DNA from: CAZZIZ01 sp964654535 | Lineage (GTDB): Bacteria > Bacteroidota > Bacteroidia > Chitinophagales > UBA2359 | Assembly (NCBI GenBank): GCA_964654535.1 | Contig: CAZZIZ010000018.1 | Coordinates: 1 to 27,081 of the forward strand | DNA length: 27,081 nt | Reading direction: 5' to 3' | Program-made: the position numbers and the translations under genes | Notes under the pieces: generated by a model | Seen by the model: the letters and a program-made list of their open reading frames with translations, nothing else | Databases searched by the model: none | What the model was told of the DNA's origin: nothing | Part shown: positions 15,338-25,135 of the stretch, in pieces | Position numbering within the stretch: position 1 is the first letter of the stretch | Layout of the letters: each line of letters opens with the position of its first letter

Positions 15338-18300
15338 ATGAAATTGCTAAAACTAATTCCACTTACAATCCTTCTGTTCTTCTTTGTTCCTGATGTATTT
15401 GCGCAACAGGTTCAGACTATGGAAGTTCATCCATTGGAAGTGAAACACACTTATGCAACTTATCTAGGTGCGATAAAACCTTTGCGTGATCTTCCGCAAG
15501 GACCGGCTACGGATTTGGATAAGCGTAAAGAATGGAAAAAGGAAACCAGAACGGTTCCAAACTTTATTGGTCGAGGAGTTCGTCCAGTTCCAATGGAAGG
15601 CGCATTGCCGTTAGCGGGCGATAAAATGCGTCAGACGTATATTGGTCAGGCACCTGGAAGTCATGCTCCTCCAAATAGTGTGGAGCCTTTGGTAAACGTA
15701 GATGGTTTAGGCCAAAGCGATAGCGGAGCGCAACCACCCGATCCGGCTGGTGACATTGGCCTGAATTATTACGTGCAAGCAATTAATGCTACGGTGTACC
15801 GTGTCTTTGATAAGAATGGAGAAGCTGTTTCCGGAAACATAAACGCAAATACTCTTTGGAATGAAATAGGTTTTTCTTCCGCTGGAGATCCTATTATACT
15901 TTTTGATCAGGAAGTAAATCGTTGGTTGATTACAGAATTTGCTCCTCCGGGACCAAACCAGTTATTGGTAGCGGTTAGCGACACGGACGATCCTCTAGGA
16001 AGCTACAAGGCTTGGAACTTTGCGACGCCGAATTTTCCAGATTATCCAAAGTATTCTATTTGGTCTGATGCCTTAGTTGTTACCAGTAATGAACAAGGTC
16101 CGGCAAACTTACCGAGTTATTTTATTAATAAGGAGCAGCTTTATGCGGGTGTCGAAAATGTTGATGTGCAGCGCATCGTAATTCCTGGTCACGGAAATGG
16201 CCCAGGATTTCAAGTAGCGACTCCAGTTGATTGGACGGGCAACACACCTCCAGCAAACGATCGTCCCTTAATTACGCAATTAGCAGACGATGCTTGGGCA
16301 ACAGGAGAAGCAGACCACATTGAAATATGGGAATTCGATATTGACTGGATTGACCCAAGTAACACTACTTCTTTTAGCACTATGGTTTTTGGTGAAGCAT
16401 TTGACACGAATCCTTGCTCTGCACCTGGTGCCGGCTTTGCCTGTATTCCACAGCCGAATGGAAACGGTATTGACGGATTGCCAGAAGTAATTATGAATAA
16501 GCCTGAGTACCGAAACTTTGGTTCACATGAATCTATAGTCCTCAACTTTACGGTTGATGCTACGGGCTCGAATCTTGCTGGAATTCGTTGGATGGAAATT
16601 CGCCGTGTTGGTGAGGGCGATTGGACAGTATATCAAGAAGGGACTTTTGCGCCCGAAGATGGCCTACACAGATTTATGGGTGCTTGCGGTATCGATGGTG
16701 CTGGTAACATAGGACTGGCTTATTCTGTATCCAGTATTGATGAGTTTCCTGGCTTGCGTTTTACGGGAAGGCTGGCCAGCGATCAGTTGGGCGTTATGAC
16801 TGTAGACGAGTTTGTCTTGGTCGAAGGCGGAAGCAACAATCTAGTTGACCGTTACGGTGATTACGCAGCAATATCAGTTGATCCTGTTGATCAAAGAACC
16901 TTTTGGTTTACGGGTCAGTATCGCGGAAACGTGCAGTACGAAACTAGAATTGCTTCATTTGCATTTGAGAGAGATTCTATTGATATAGGGGCTAATAGAA
17001 TGCTGAATCCATTAAGCTCCGATGAGCTAGCGCTAGGTAATGACTTGGTGGGTGAGGTATTGCGAATGGAGGTAAAGAACTTTGGACTTACTCCGCAGAG
17101 TAATTTTTCGGTTGGCTTTATAGATGAGGATGGAGTAGAGTTTACCCAAAATGTAAATGTTCTAATAGAGCCTGATAGTGTCTACGTTCATACTTTTCCT
17201 CAAGCGGTTTACATAGAGAACGTTGGTGATCACGACTTCAAATTGTTTACTACACTAACTGGAGATATGGCAATTTTTAATGACACCTTGAACACTAGTA
17301 TTACAAAATTTCCTCGTATTGATTTAGCTATTGCTGGAGCGGAAAGTTTACCACAATCGGTTTGTGAAGATGCTTTTACTGCGCAGATAGTATTGCGCAA
17401 TGGAGGCCTCCAAGAAATTACAACATTTGACTTTCAAACAACCATAAATGGTGTCGTTGGTGATGTTCAGGTTTGGAATGGAAATTTGGATTCAGGGGCG
17501 TCTATATTTAGAAACGTATTCATAAGCGATTTACTTCCTGGGGAAAATGAGGTTCGTTTTGAAGTGCTTACTGTAAACAACGAAATTGACGAAGTCTCTG
17601 AGAACAATATTTTACAAAGAAATATTTTCGTTATAGACGATCCGGTAATTGCTACAATGCAGTTTACGACCGATGATTTTCCAGCAGAGAGTTCTTGGGA
17701 GTTGTTTGACGAAAATGGGAACAGTGTAGCTGCTGGCGGAGGTTTCACCCAACAGCAAACAACATTCGAAACCGAAATTTGTTTATCTCTAAGTCAGTGC
17801 TATGAATTAGTTGTAATGGACACTTTTGGTGATGGAATAACCTTTAATGGAGTTGATGGAGATTATCAGATTGTGAACGAAGATGGAGAAGTTTTGGCTT
17901 CTATCCTAGAATTGAATTTCGGGACAATAGAAACCAATGCCTTTTGTGCAGAAGTGTCTTGTGTATTGTCAGCGGAAGCGAGCGCTATCGCCGAATCTGA
18001 AGCTGGCGAAAGCGATGGTATTATTATTCTAAACTTAAATGGTGGTGTTGGTCCTTTTCAGTACAGTATCGATGGAGGAGATAACTTTTCTGGCTCAAAT
18101 GTGTTTAACAATCTGGAAGGTGGAACATATGATATAGTGATTACCGATAGTTCAGGCGACGATTGTTCTTTTGAACAAACCGTAGAGGTTCCTACTTGCA
18201 ACCTTACTTTGGATATTGTAGAAGGTGACGGTTCATTGACCATTAACGCGACAAATAATAACGGAGTTACACAATACAGTATTGACGGAGGGGCAAATTT

Positions 18301-18691
18301 CCAAACCGCTAACTTCTTCGATAATCTCGAAGATGGTGCCTATACAGTTGTCGTGATTGATAATTTTAATTGCTCTGTGGTTGAGTCTACGAGTATTGGT
18401 ATGACTGGAATAGAAGACGGTGATTTGTCTTTTAGCACTGACGTAATTATCATGCCTAATCCAAATGAAGGAGCTTTTCAGGTAGTTGTAAAGGGATTAG
18501 CTCAGACAGATGTGTCGTTGCCTTATCAAATAGTGGACATACAAGGTAAACGAATCCGTAACGGAGAGTTAACTTGGTATAGCGGAGAATACTTAGGAAT
18601 GGCATCAATCGCTATGGCTCCGGCAGGTATCTACTTTTTAAAATTCGTTGGAGAAGATTTCAATAGGGTAGTACGAATTGTAAAAAAGTAG
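15338..18691 (+). CDS. Large secreted T9SS cargo protein with SprB-like repeats
   Basis: The 1117-residue protein has a signal peptide (cleavage probably after VFA, residue 22). A large N-terminal domain (about 100-545) contains DPAGDIGLNYYVQAIN and GDPIILFDQEVNRWLI and is propeller-like. Two CARDB-like beta domains follow (about 550-770), with paired phrases such as VKNFGLTPQSNFSV and VLRNGGLQEITTFDF. A domain with MDTFGDGITFNGVDGDY comes next (about 775-870). Two SprB-like repeats contain QYSIDGGDNF and QYSIDGGANF (about 900-1025). The C-terminal 80 residues are a T9SS type A sorting domain (MPNPNEGAF, IVDIQGKRI, GIYFLKFVGEDFNRVVRIVKK). It is thus exported by the T9SS and probably surface-attached. 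Its exact role is unknown; adhesion or polymer binding is plausible. Confidence 0.93.
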   Translation: MKLLKLIPLTILLFFFVPDVFAQQVQTMEVHPLEVKHTYATYLGAIKPLRDLPQGPATDLDKRKEWKKETRTVPNFIGRGVRPVPMEGALPLAGDKMRQTYIGQAPGSHAPPNSVEPLVNVDGLGQSDSGAQPPDPAGDIGLNYYVQAINATVYRVFDKNGEAVSGNINANTLWNEIGFSSAGDPIILFDQEVNRWLITEFAPPGPNQLLVAVSDTDDPLGSYKAWNFATPNFPDYPKYSIWSDALVVTSNEQGPANLPSYFINKEQLYAGVENVDVQRIVIPGHGNGPGFQVATPVDWTGNTPPANDRPLITQLADDAWATGEADHIEIWEFDIDWIDPSNTTSFSTMVFGEAFDTNPCSAPGAGFACIPQPNGNGIDGLPEVIMNKPEYRNFGSHESIVLNFTVDATGSNLAGIRWMEIRRVGEGDWTVYQEGTFAPEDGLHRFMGACGIDGAGNIGLAYSVSSIDEFPGLRFTGRLASDQLGVMTVDEFVLVEGGSNNLVDRYGDYAAISVDPVDQRTFWFTGQYRGNVQYETRIASFAFERDSIDIGANRMLNPLSSDELALGNDLVGEVLRMEVKNFGLTPQSNFSVGFIDEDGVEFTQNVNVLIEPDSVYVHTFPQAVYIENVGDHDFKLFTTLTGDMAIFNDTLNTSITKFPRIDLAIAGAESLPQSVCEDAFTAQIVLRNGGLQEITTFDFQTTINGVVGDVQVWNGNLDSGASIFRNVFISDLLPGENEVRFEVLTVNNEIDEVSENNILQRNIFVIDDPVIATMQFTTDDFPAESSWELFDENGNSVAAGGGFTQQQTTFETEICLSLSQCYELVVMDTFGDGITFNGVDGDYQIVNEDGEVLASILELNFGTIETNAFCAEVSCVLSAEASAIAESEAGESDGIIILNLNGGVGPFQYSIDGGDNFSGSNVFNNLEGGTYDIVITDSSGDDCSFEQTVEVPTCNLTLDIVEGDGSLTINATNNNGVTQYSIDGGANFQTANFFDNLEDGAYTVVVIDNFNCSVVESTSIGMTGIEDGDLSFSTDVIIMPNPNEGAFQVVVKGLAQTDVSLPYQIVDIQGKRIRNGELTWYSGEYLGMASIAMAPAGIYFLKFVGEDFNRVVRIVKK

Positions 18692-18723
18692 TTTCATAGA
18701 ACCTGAAAGACTAATTTTAGCAA

Positions 18724-20511
18724 ATGAGCGATACATTACTGGAAGTAAAGAATCTTGAAACCCATTTCAAGACCGAAGAGGGACTGGTTAAAGCGGTCAA
18801 TGACGTAAGCTTTACGATAAAGAGAGGTGAGACGGTCGGTATTGTAGGAGAATCTGGTTCGGGTAAGTCGGTTACCTCCCTTTCCATTATGCGCTTAATT
18901 CCACAACCTCCAGGAGAAATTGTTGGAGGCGAAATACTTTATCACAATCCCGATGGAGAAGTTGTAGACTTAACAAAGATCAGCGAGGAAGAGATGCGTC
19001 ACTACCGCGGCAATGAAATTGCTATGATTTTCCAAGAGCCGATGACTTCCTTAAATCCTGTTTTTACTTGTGGTGATCAAGTCTTGGAGGCCATAATGCT
19101 TCACCAAAAGCTGGATAAAAAACAGGCAATAGATAAAACGCTAGAGCTTTTTGCTAAGGTGCAGTTGCCAGATCCAAAGCGTGTTTTAAATGCCTATCCA
19201 CATCAACTATCTGGAGGCCAGAAACAGAGGGTAATGATTGCTATGGCTATGTCTTGCAATCCTGATATACTCATTGCCGATGAGCCTACCACGGCCCTCG
19301 ATGTAACAGTACAAAAGACCATTCTTGATTTAATGTCCAAGCTCAAGGGTGAGATTGATTCATCGGTCATATTTATAACCCACGATTTGGGAGTAATTGC
19401 GGAGATTGCCGACCGTGTAATTGTAATGTACAAGGGTAAAATTGTTGAGCAGGGAAGTGTGCGCGATATTTTTATTAACCCGAAACACCCGTATACCAAA
19501 GGACTGTTGGCTTGTCGTCCGCCGCTTGGTAAGCGATTGAGCAAGTTGCCGACGGTTTCGGACTTTATGAAAGTAGAGGATGATGGTACATTAACGGAAA
19601 TAGAATCTAGTGTTGATCAGATGCTGCGTAGTGTCGAGATTTCCAGCGAGCAGACTAAAAGTAGACTCGTAGAGTTGAAGAAAATGGATCCGATATTGAA
19701 AGTAAGAAACTTGAAAACTTACTTTCCATCGAAGCGCAATTTTTTTGGAAAAGTATTGGACTACGTAAAGGCAGTCGATGATGTAAGCTTCGACGTCTAT
19801 CCTGGCGAAACATTGGGCTTGGTTGGTGAGTCCGGTTGTGGTAAGACTACGCTGGGTCGTTCCGTTTTGAGGTTGGCCCCAGTTATGGATGGTTCTGTGG
19901 TTTACAAAGACCACTCCATTCTAGATTTGGACAAGAAGTCTATGAAAGAGCTGAGAAAAGAAATGCAGATCATTTTTCAAGACCCTTATAGCTCGCTGAA
20001 TCCTCGAATTACCATAGGCAACGCCATTATGGAGCCGATGCGTGTTCACGGCATTATGGATAATGATAAGGTACGAAAGGAGTATGTGGAGGAGCTATTG
20101 GAAACAGTAAGTATGCTACCACATCACTTCAATCGATATCCGCACGAGTTTTCTGGAGGTCAGCGACAACGTATATGTATTGCTAGGGCATTGGCTCTGA
20201 AACCGAAGTTTATTATCTGCGATGAATCGGTTTCTGCCTTAGATGTTTCGGTGCAAGCGCAGGTGTTAAACCTGCTCATCGAGCTGCGCGCTAAGTTTGA
20301 CTTGACCTACATTTTCATTTCTCATGATTTGTCGGTGGTGAAGTTTATGTCTGATAGAATGATCGTAATGAAGAGCGGAAAAATCGAAGAATTGGGTCCT
20401 GCGGATGAGATTTATAACAACCCGCAATCGCCCTACACTCAAAAACTCATCAATGCTATTCCAAAAGGCGAGTCTTCGGACATTTTGAGCCGCCTCCAAA
20501 AGGCCGATTAA
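18724..20511 (+). CDS. Fused DppD-DppF-type peptide/nickel ABC transporter ATPase
   Basis: Two complete ABC ATPase domains of the oligopeptide importer type lie in one 595-residue chain, as in YejF or GsiA. Domain 1 (about 5-265): Walker A GESGSGKS (42-49), signature LSGGQKQR (162-169), Walker B ILIADEP (182-188). The oligopeptide-type tail NPKHPYTKGLLACRP is at about 252-266. A linker of about 55 residues follows. Domain 2 (about 324-590): Walker A GESGCGKTT (368-376), signature FSGGQRQR (476-483), Walker B FIICDES (496-502), and a second NPQSPYTQKLINAIP tail. It energises uptake of peptides or similar solutes. No permease or binding protein gene is present nearby. The gene lies 32 bp after the first T9SS protein gene and 90 bp before the second. 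Confidence 0.95.
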   Translation: MSDTLLEVKNLETHFKTEEGLVKAVNDVSFTIKRGETVGIVGESGSGKSVTSLSIMRLIPQPPGEIVGGEILYHNPDGEVVDLTKISEEEMRHYRGNEIAMIFQEPMTSLNPVFTCGDQVLEAIMLHQKLDKKQAIDKTLELFAKVQLPDPKRVLNAYPHQLSGGQKQRVMIAMAMSCNPDILIADEPTTALDVTVQKTILDLMSKLKGEIDSSVIFITHDLGVIAEIADRVIVMYKGKIVEQGSVRDIFINPKHPYTKGLLACRPPLGKRLSKLPTVSDFMKVEDDGTLTEIESSVDQMLRSVEISSEQTKSRLVELKKMDPILKVRNLKTYFPSKRNFFGKVLDYVKAVDDVSFDVYPGETLGLVGESGCGKTTLGRSVLRLAPVMDGSVVYKDHSILDLDKKSMKELRKEMQIIFQDPYSSLNPRITIGNAIMEPMRVHGIMDNDKVRKEYVEELLETVSMLPHHFNRYPHEFSGGQRQRICIARALALKPKFIICDESVSALDVSVQAQVLNLLIELRAKFDLTYIFISHDLSVVKFMSDRMIVMKSGKIEELGPADEIYNNPQSPYTQKLINAIPKGESSDILSRLQKAD

Positions 20512-20601
20512 GTCCTCTTAGGGATGCTTATTTTGTCAATTGTTAACCAGTAATCCACACTTACTAGTTTTAGTTCAAAGACATTCTGATTAATATTTGA
20601 A

Positions 20602-23600
20602 ATGTCATTAGTTACCTCGGCAAAGGTATGGCAATCAGTATTTTGTAGGGAAATGTCGCCCAAAACACAGGTTGGAATTTACGCCCGAGTTTTTGATAGG
20701 AATTTCTACGCGCTACTTCTAGCGCTTTTTTTGTTTTTACCTAATGATCTCTCTGGCAAAGCCCTGCTTCCCCCTTGCCCCTTTGGAGGCTTGAATACCG
20801 ATGTGGTTTGCGATTCTCCTAACTCAGTCACTCTTACGCTTAATTTTAATCCGCCAGAATCATTAGACATAGATGGAACTTTTCACGTTGTGGTTGAAGA
20901 GGACACACTGGGCACCTTTGCTTATTTAGAATTACCTATAGAAATAACTGAGCTACCGGTAGTCCAAGGCGAAACTACTTTTGTTTCGTTATTAGTCGAG
21001 GCCGATTCGTCCTGTAATCAAATCGTACTTTTTGCCGACTCTGAAATAAACTGTCAATGTGAAATTTCAAATGTTGATGCAGAAATTTTATTCTGCGAAA
21101 CTGATACTACGGCATTGTATCGAATCAACAATTTTGATTTTTTCGACGTGGCTAATTCAGGTTATTCAATTCAGATTAATGAACAGGTATATCCGTCATT
21201 CGCCTATGACGAATTGCCACTAGAGGTATCTGGCCCTATTAGCAGTGATGACGATAATGAATTGAGAGTATTCGATATTGGCACAGGTAATTGTATGACA
21301 ACTACTGACGTGGAAAATGTAGAGTGCGCTTTTTGTTCTATCGATAATCTAGAAGTAGAAGCCAACGATTGTGAGGATGGACTTTTTTCTTTGAGCTTAG
21401 ATTTTCAATTTGAAAATATCAGTCAAGATGGATTTTCAGTATCGGTAAATGCAATTGAACAAGGAACATTTGACTATTCGGATCTTCCGATAACCTTCGG
21501 TGCTTTTACAGGAGAAGGAGAAACGCTTGAAGTTACGGTCTTCGATGAAGTAAATGTTGGTTGCTTGGCATCAAGTACTCTTGAGGTTGAGGCTTGTGTT
21601 ACTTGTAGTTTGTCCAATTTACAAGTTGTTCAAAACGACTGTGATATGGGTACTTATAGTTTAAACCTAGACTTCGATTCTAATGAGACCGGTAATGATG
21701 GTTTCGAGGTAAGTGTAAACGGACTGCCACAAGGCGTATTTGATTATGCCGACCTACCTATAGATTTTGGTGCTTTTACGGGTGCGGCAACGAATATGAT
21801 TGAAGTATCGGATATTGAGCTAGACAATTGCTTGACTAGCGAATCCTTTGAAACGTTGGCCTGTGCCGAACCCTGTACCATAGAAAGTATTCAACTTCTT
21901 AATCAGACCTGCCTTTCTAATTATAGGGAGTATCAACTTGACTTGAACTTTAATTCATCGGTAAGTGATTCTTTCGATGTATTTGTTCACCAAGTTAGTA
22001 CCGCTTTTGGGCGCTTTGCGTATTCACAATTACCTGTGATGGTCAATGACCAGGGAATATTTGTAACCAGCTCTGATGATTTTGGGCTTGAGGTAAAAGA
22101 CATGGAAAATATCGATTGCGGAAGTTCTTTGGACATTATGAACCCAATCGATTGTAGCAGCGCTCCTTGTGTTATTGGCAATATTGAGATTAGTGCCACT
22201 GAAGATGATTGTCTGGACAATGGAACCTTCAATACTCTATTGAATTCGGATTTTGAGTTTGATCCATCGGGCAACTTTTTTCTAACTGTGGATGGTGGTG
22301 AAAGTACATTGTTCAGTTATGCAGATTTGCCGATTAGTATTCCAGGGAATATCGGCGACGGACTAACTGAGCACATCATAGAGCTTGTTCAATTTGAAGA
22401 TAATACTTGTATTAATGAACAAGTCGTAAGCCCAGTTTTGTGTCCTGCTTTCGAGTGTAGTCTATCTGCAGTATCTTTTGTAGCTGGAGATTGCCAGGAG
22501 GATGGATTTCATTCTTTGATAATTGATGCTTCTGTATCCAATCCAGGTGACAGTGGATTTACTTTGGTGTTAAACAGCAGTGAGGTTGGTGCTTTTGACT
22601 ATTCTGATTTGCCTCTTGAGCTGGGTTCTTTTTTAGGCGATGGGCAAACCAGCTATACCGCTACCATTACCGATAATGATAATAACGATTGTTTCATTAG
22701 TGCAAACTTAGATCCTGTCGCTTGTGCTGGTGCTTTTTGTAGTATTTCCAATCTATCGGCAGTTCCCTCTGATGAGTGTGTGAATGGCTTTTTTAGTGTT
22801 GATTTAAATTTCAGTGAGGTCGGAGGTAGCGAAGAGGGTTTCGAATTATCTGTAAACGAAACATTCCTTGGGCAATTCCCTTATGATGTTTTGCCACTAC
22901 CTATATCATTACTTGGTAATGGAGAAACCGATTTTTTTATTGAAGTTGTGGATAGCGAGAATGCTCAATGCTTTGACACAATTGTCATAGATACACTTAT
23001 TTGCGTGGCTCCTCCTTGCATAATCTCAAATCTTGATGTCGCATTATTGGAATGCGACCAAAGTGGATTTTACGATGTTGAAATTAGCTTTGACCACGAA
23101 AATGGAAGCCCAGCGGGGTTCAAAGTGTTTCTTAACGGATTTACGGAAATGAGCTTTAGTTATGACGACTTGGATGACAATGGCTCGGTATTCATTTCGA
23201 TTGATAGCAATGCTGGAAATTCAATCTTTTTAAGTGTTTCCGATACAGATGACCCGACTTGTCAAGCCTCTCATCCGACGGATATCTTTCAAGATTGTTT
23301 TAAGGAATGTTTCTTGCCAGAGACTCTAGTGCTTAATCCGACTGCTTGCGATGAAAATCAATTTGTGCAGATTAGTTTATCACTTGATGATGGCGTGAAT
23401 ATTCCTGCGGCAAATGACTCGTTTACCCTTCTAATCAATAATGTACCATTTGGCAACTTTCTATATGACGACTTAGAATCAGGATTGGTAGTAGGTGAAC
23501 TCTTGGGAGACGGACCAACTAATTATCAATTTGTAATCGTCGATTTTTTGAATGCAAATTGTACGGTTGTTGATGACATACTAATAGATTGTACGAAAGA

Positions 23601-25071
23601 AGATCCTTGTGTAATTGGTAATGAAGAATTCTCAGTCCAATGTAATGAAGACGGTAGCTTTATGCTGACTATTGGCGTCGATATAACTGGTCAGAGCGAG
23701 ACTGGTGTTCAGGTTGAGGTGAACGATCAGTTTCAAGACTTTTTCGATGCCGTAGAAGGTGACATAATCGTGGGCCCCTTCGTAGGAACTGGCGAAGACT
23801 TCACAGTAAATATTTTCGATGTAGAGTTTCCCGATAACTGTAGCGTGTTTTTCACTATACCAGCGGCTGAATTGGATTGTTCTATAGTTGAATGTGACAT
23901 TACCGATCCGCTTGTCGACTTTGTAGACCCTTCGTCTCCTTGTGAGCCCACGGGCACCTTTAATGTGGAGGTGAGTTTCACTATTCAAAATGCACCGAGT
24001 GATAGTTTCAGAGTTGAGCTAAATACCGGTTCTTCCGATAATATTTTTGCCTATGACGACGATATGCCCTTCATTATTGGCCCCTTAGTCGGTGATGGCA
24101 CTACAGAGTATGGGTTTACTATAGTTGACAGTCAAGACCCAACTTGTTCTAACTTCTTCAACTTAGGGACTGTTTCCTGCTCAGACAATTGTGCAATAAA
24201 CTTCACCTTAACGCCAACTTGTGAAGACGACGAATCGCTGTCTGCGACTTTGTTACTTGAAACTGAAAATGTAGGAGACCAAGGTTTTACCGTATTGGTG
24301 AATGACCTGCCATTTGAAAGTCAGGGGACCAATACCCTGTCTTATGAAACAGATAACCCCCTTATTATTTCAGGTTTAGATGGAAGTGGAGAGACAGATT
24401 TTGTTTTCACCGTTTTTGACAATGAGTTTCCTGATAACTGTACTACAACCCTTCCTCTGATTATAAATGAACCGTGTATTTCTTTGCCCGATGTGTGTGT
24501 CATTAATATCTTGGATATAGTTGCATTAGAATGCGACGCAACTTCAGCTATGCTCGAAGTACAGTATGAATCGCAGCTTGAAGTATCCGATTCGTTTGCA
24601 GTCACTGTTAATGGAATCTTTCAAGGCTTTTTTGCCTATGACGATGAAAACCCGGTCGTTTTTCTCGGGCCCTTTTTAGGAGATGAAACCGTTTATACTG
24701 TAAGTTTTTCGGATCAAGTCGACGGAGAAAACTGTCAGTTTACACTTGACTCCGATCCATTAATTTGTACACAAGGTGTAATACCGACGAACTTTACTGT
24801 TGGCAACCCATTTCCTAATCCAATGCAAGATCAAAATGTTTCTATGAATGTTGGCCTGCCTTCCAGCAGTGAACTAACCATTGAAGCGTTTAATACTGCA
24901 GGTCAGAGATTAGGGATCGATGTAAGGAGTCTACCCGAAGGGTCGCATACAATACCTATCAATATGGACGGTTATATCGCAGGATTATACATCATACGCG
25001 TTTCTCTTTTGGGTAGTGACGGTAGCGACTTCGTATTTGAGAAAAAGGTGGTCAAAGCAACTTCTGAATAG
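20602..25071 (+). CDS. Giant T9SS cargo protein of 14 four-cysteine tandem domains
   Basis: The 1489-residue secreted protein has a signal peptide with a hydrophobic core at about residues 35-47, 14 tandem domains of 90-102 residues (about 59-1389), and a C-terminal T9SS type A sorting domain (VGNPFPNPMQ, AFNTAGQRLG, GLYIIRVSLL; about 1397-1486). Each domain has four Cys in the order C-x(9-15)-C-x(62-72)-C-x(9-12)-C and a central F-x-Y-x-(D/E)-LP-like motif, degenerate in some copies. A following G-(D/E/N)-G-x-T-like turn is present in most copies. Domains look all-beta and are rich in Asp/Glu, suggesting a long acidic surface fibre with two disulfides per domain. The start may instead be Met18 (20653), which gives a shorter n-region. 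I do not recognise the repeat as a named family; adhesin is an inference. Confidence 0.93.
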   Translation: MSLVTSAKVWQSVFCREMSPKTQVGIYARVFDRNFYALLLALFLFLPNDLSGKALLPPCPFGGLNTDVVCDSPNSVTLTLNFNPPESLDIDGTFHVVVEEDTLGTFAYLELPIEITELPVVQGETTFVSLLVEADSSCNQIVLFADSEINCQCEISNVDAEILFCETDTTALYRINNFDFFDVANSGYSIQINEQVYPSFAYDELPLEVSGPISSDDDNELRVFDIGTGNCMTTTDVENVECAFCSIDNLEVEANDCEDGLFSLSLDFQFENISQDGFSVSVNAIEQGTFDYSDLPITFGAFTGEGETLEVTVFDEVNVGCLASSTLEVEACVTCSLSNLQVVQNDCDMGTYSLNLDFDSNETGNDGFEVSVNGLPQGVFDYADLPIDFGAFTGAATNMIEVSDIELDNCLTSESFETLACAEPCTIESIQLLNQTCLSNYREYQLDLNFNSSVSDSFDVFVHQVSTAFGRFAYSQLPVMVNDQGIFVTSSDDFGLEVKDMENIDCGSSLDIMNPIDCSSAPCVIGNIEISATEDDCLDNGTFNTLLNSDFEFDPSGNFFLTVDGGESTLFSYADLPISIPGNIGDGLTEHIIELVQFEDNTCINEQVVSPVLCPAFECSLSAVSFVAGDCQEDGFHSLIIDASVSNPGDSGFTLVLNSSEVGAFDYSDLPLELGSFLGDGQTSYTATITDNDNNDCFISANLDPVACAGAFCSISNLSAVPSDECVNGFFSVDLNFSEVGGSEEGFELSVNETFLGQFPYDVLPLPISLLGNGETDFFIEVVDSENAQCFDTIVIDTLICVAPPCIISNLDVALLECDQSGFYDVEISFDHENGSPAGFKVFLNGFTEMSFSYDDLDDNGSVFISIDSNAGNSIFLSVSDTDDPTCQASHPTDIFQDCFKECFLPETLVLNPTACDENQFVQISLSLDDGVNIPAANDSFTLLINNVPFGNFLYDDLESGLVVGELLGDGPTNYQFVIVDFLNANCTVVDDILIDCTKEDPCVIGNEEFSVQCNEDGSFMLTIGVDITGQSETGVQVEVNDQFQDFFDAVEGDIIVGPFVGTGEDFTVNIFDVEFPDNCSVFFTIPAAELDCSIVECDITDPLVDFVDPSSPCEPTGTFNVEVSFTIQNAPSDSFRVELNTGSSDNIFAYDDDMPFIIGPLVGDGTTEYGFTIVDSQDPTCSNFFNLGTVSCSDNCAINFTLTPTCEDDESLSATLLLETENVGDQGFTVLVNDLPFESQGTNTLSYETDNPLIISGLDGSGETDFVFTVFDNEFPDNCTTTLPLIINEPCISLPDVCVINILDIVALECDATSAMLEVQYESQLEVSDSFAVTVNGIFQGFFAYDDENPVVFLGPFLGDETVYTVSFSDQVDGENCQFTLDSDPLICTQGVIPTNFTVGNPFPNPMQDQNVSMNVGLPSSSELTIEAFNTAGQRLGIDVRSLPEGSHTIPINMDGYIAGLYIIRVSLLGSDGSDFVFEKKVVKATSE
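20776..24768 (+). repeat. Fourteen degenerate four-Cys protein repeats
   Basis: The first Cys of each unit falls at residues 59, 153, 245, 335, 425, 523, 619, 713, 806, 903, 1003, 1098, 1197 and 1299 (numbered from the ATG at 20602); the last unit ends at Cys1389. Spacing between units is 90-102 residues. Units 3, 4 and 7 are the closest to each other (FDYSDLP, FDYADLP and FDYSDLP). Unit 11 has lost the FxY motif. DNA identity between units is low, so the array is old rather than recently amplified. Confidence 0.9.
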
Positions 25072-25084
25072 CGTCATGACCTAT

Positions 25085-25104
25085 TTAGAGATTGATATCT
25101 CTAA
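25085..25104. terminator. Weak hairpin between convergent genes
   Basis: A perfect 8 bp stem TTAGAGAT/ATCTCTAA with loop TGAT lies 14 bp after the stop of the giant T9SS protein gene and 32 bp past the end of alkB. It is AT-rich and lacks an adjacent T run, so it may be a weak terminator or mRNA end stabiliser rather than a classic intrinsic terminator. Confidence 0.45.
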
Positions 25105-25135
25105 TAATATCACTCTAGTAATCATTTTCTGTTTT

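Noticed and set aside
23632..23988. Minus-strand frames of 118 and 82 codons inside the giant T9SS gene
   Set aside because: Antisense shadows of the four-Cys repeats; no start context or domain.
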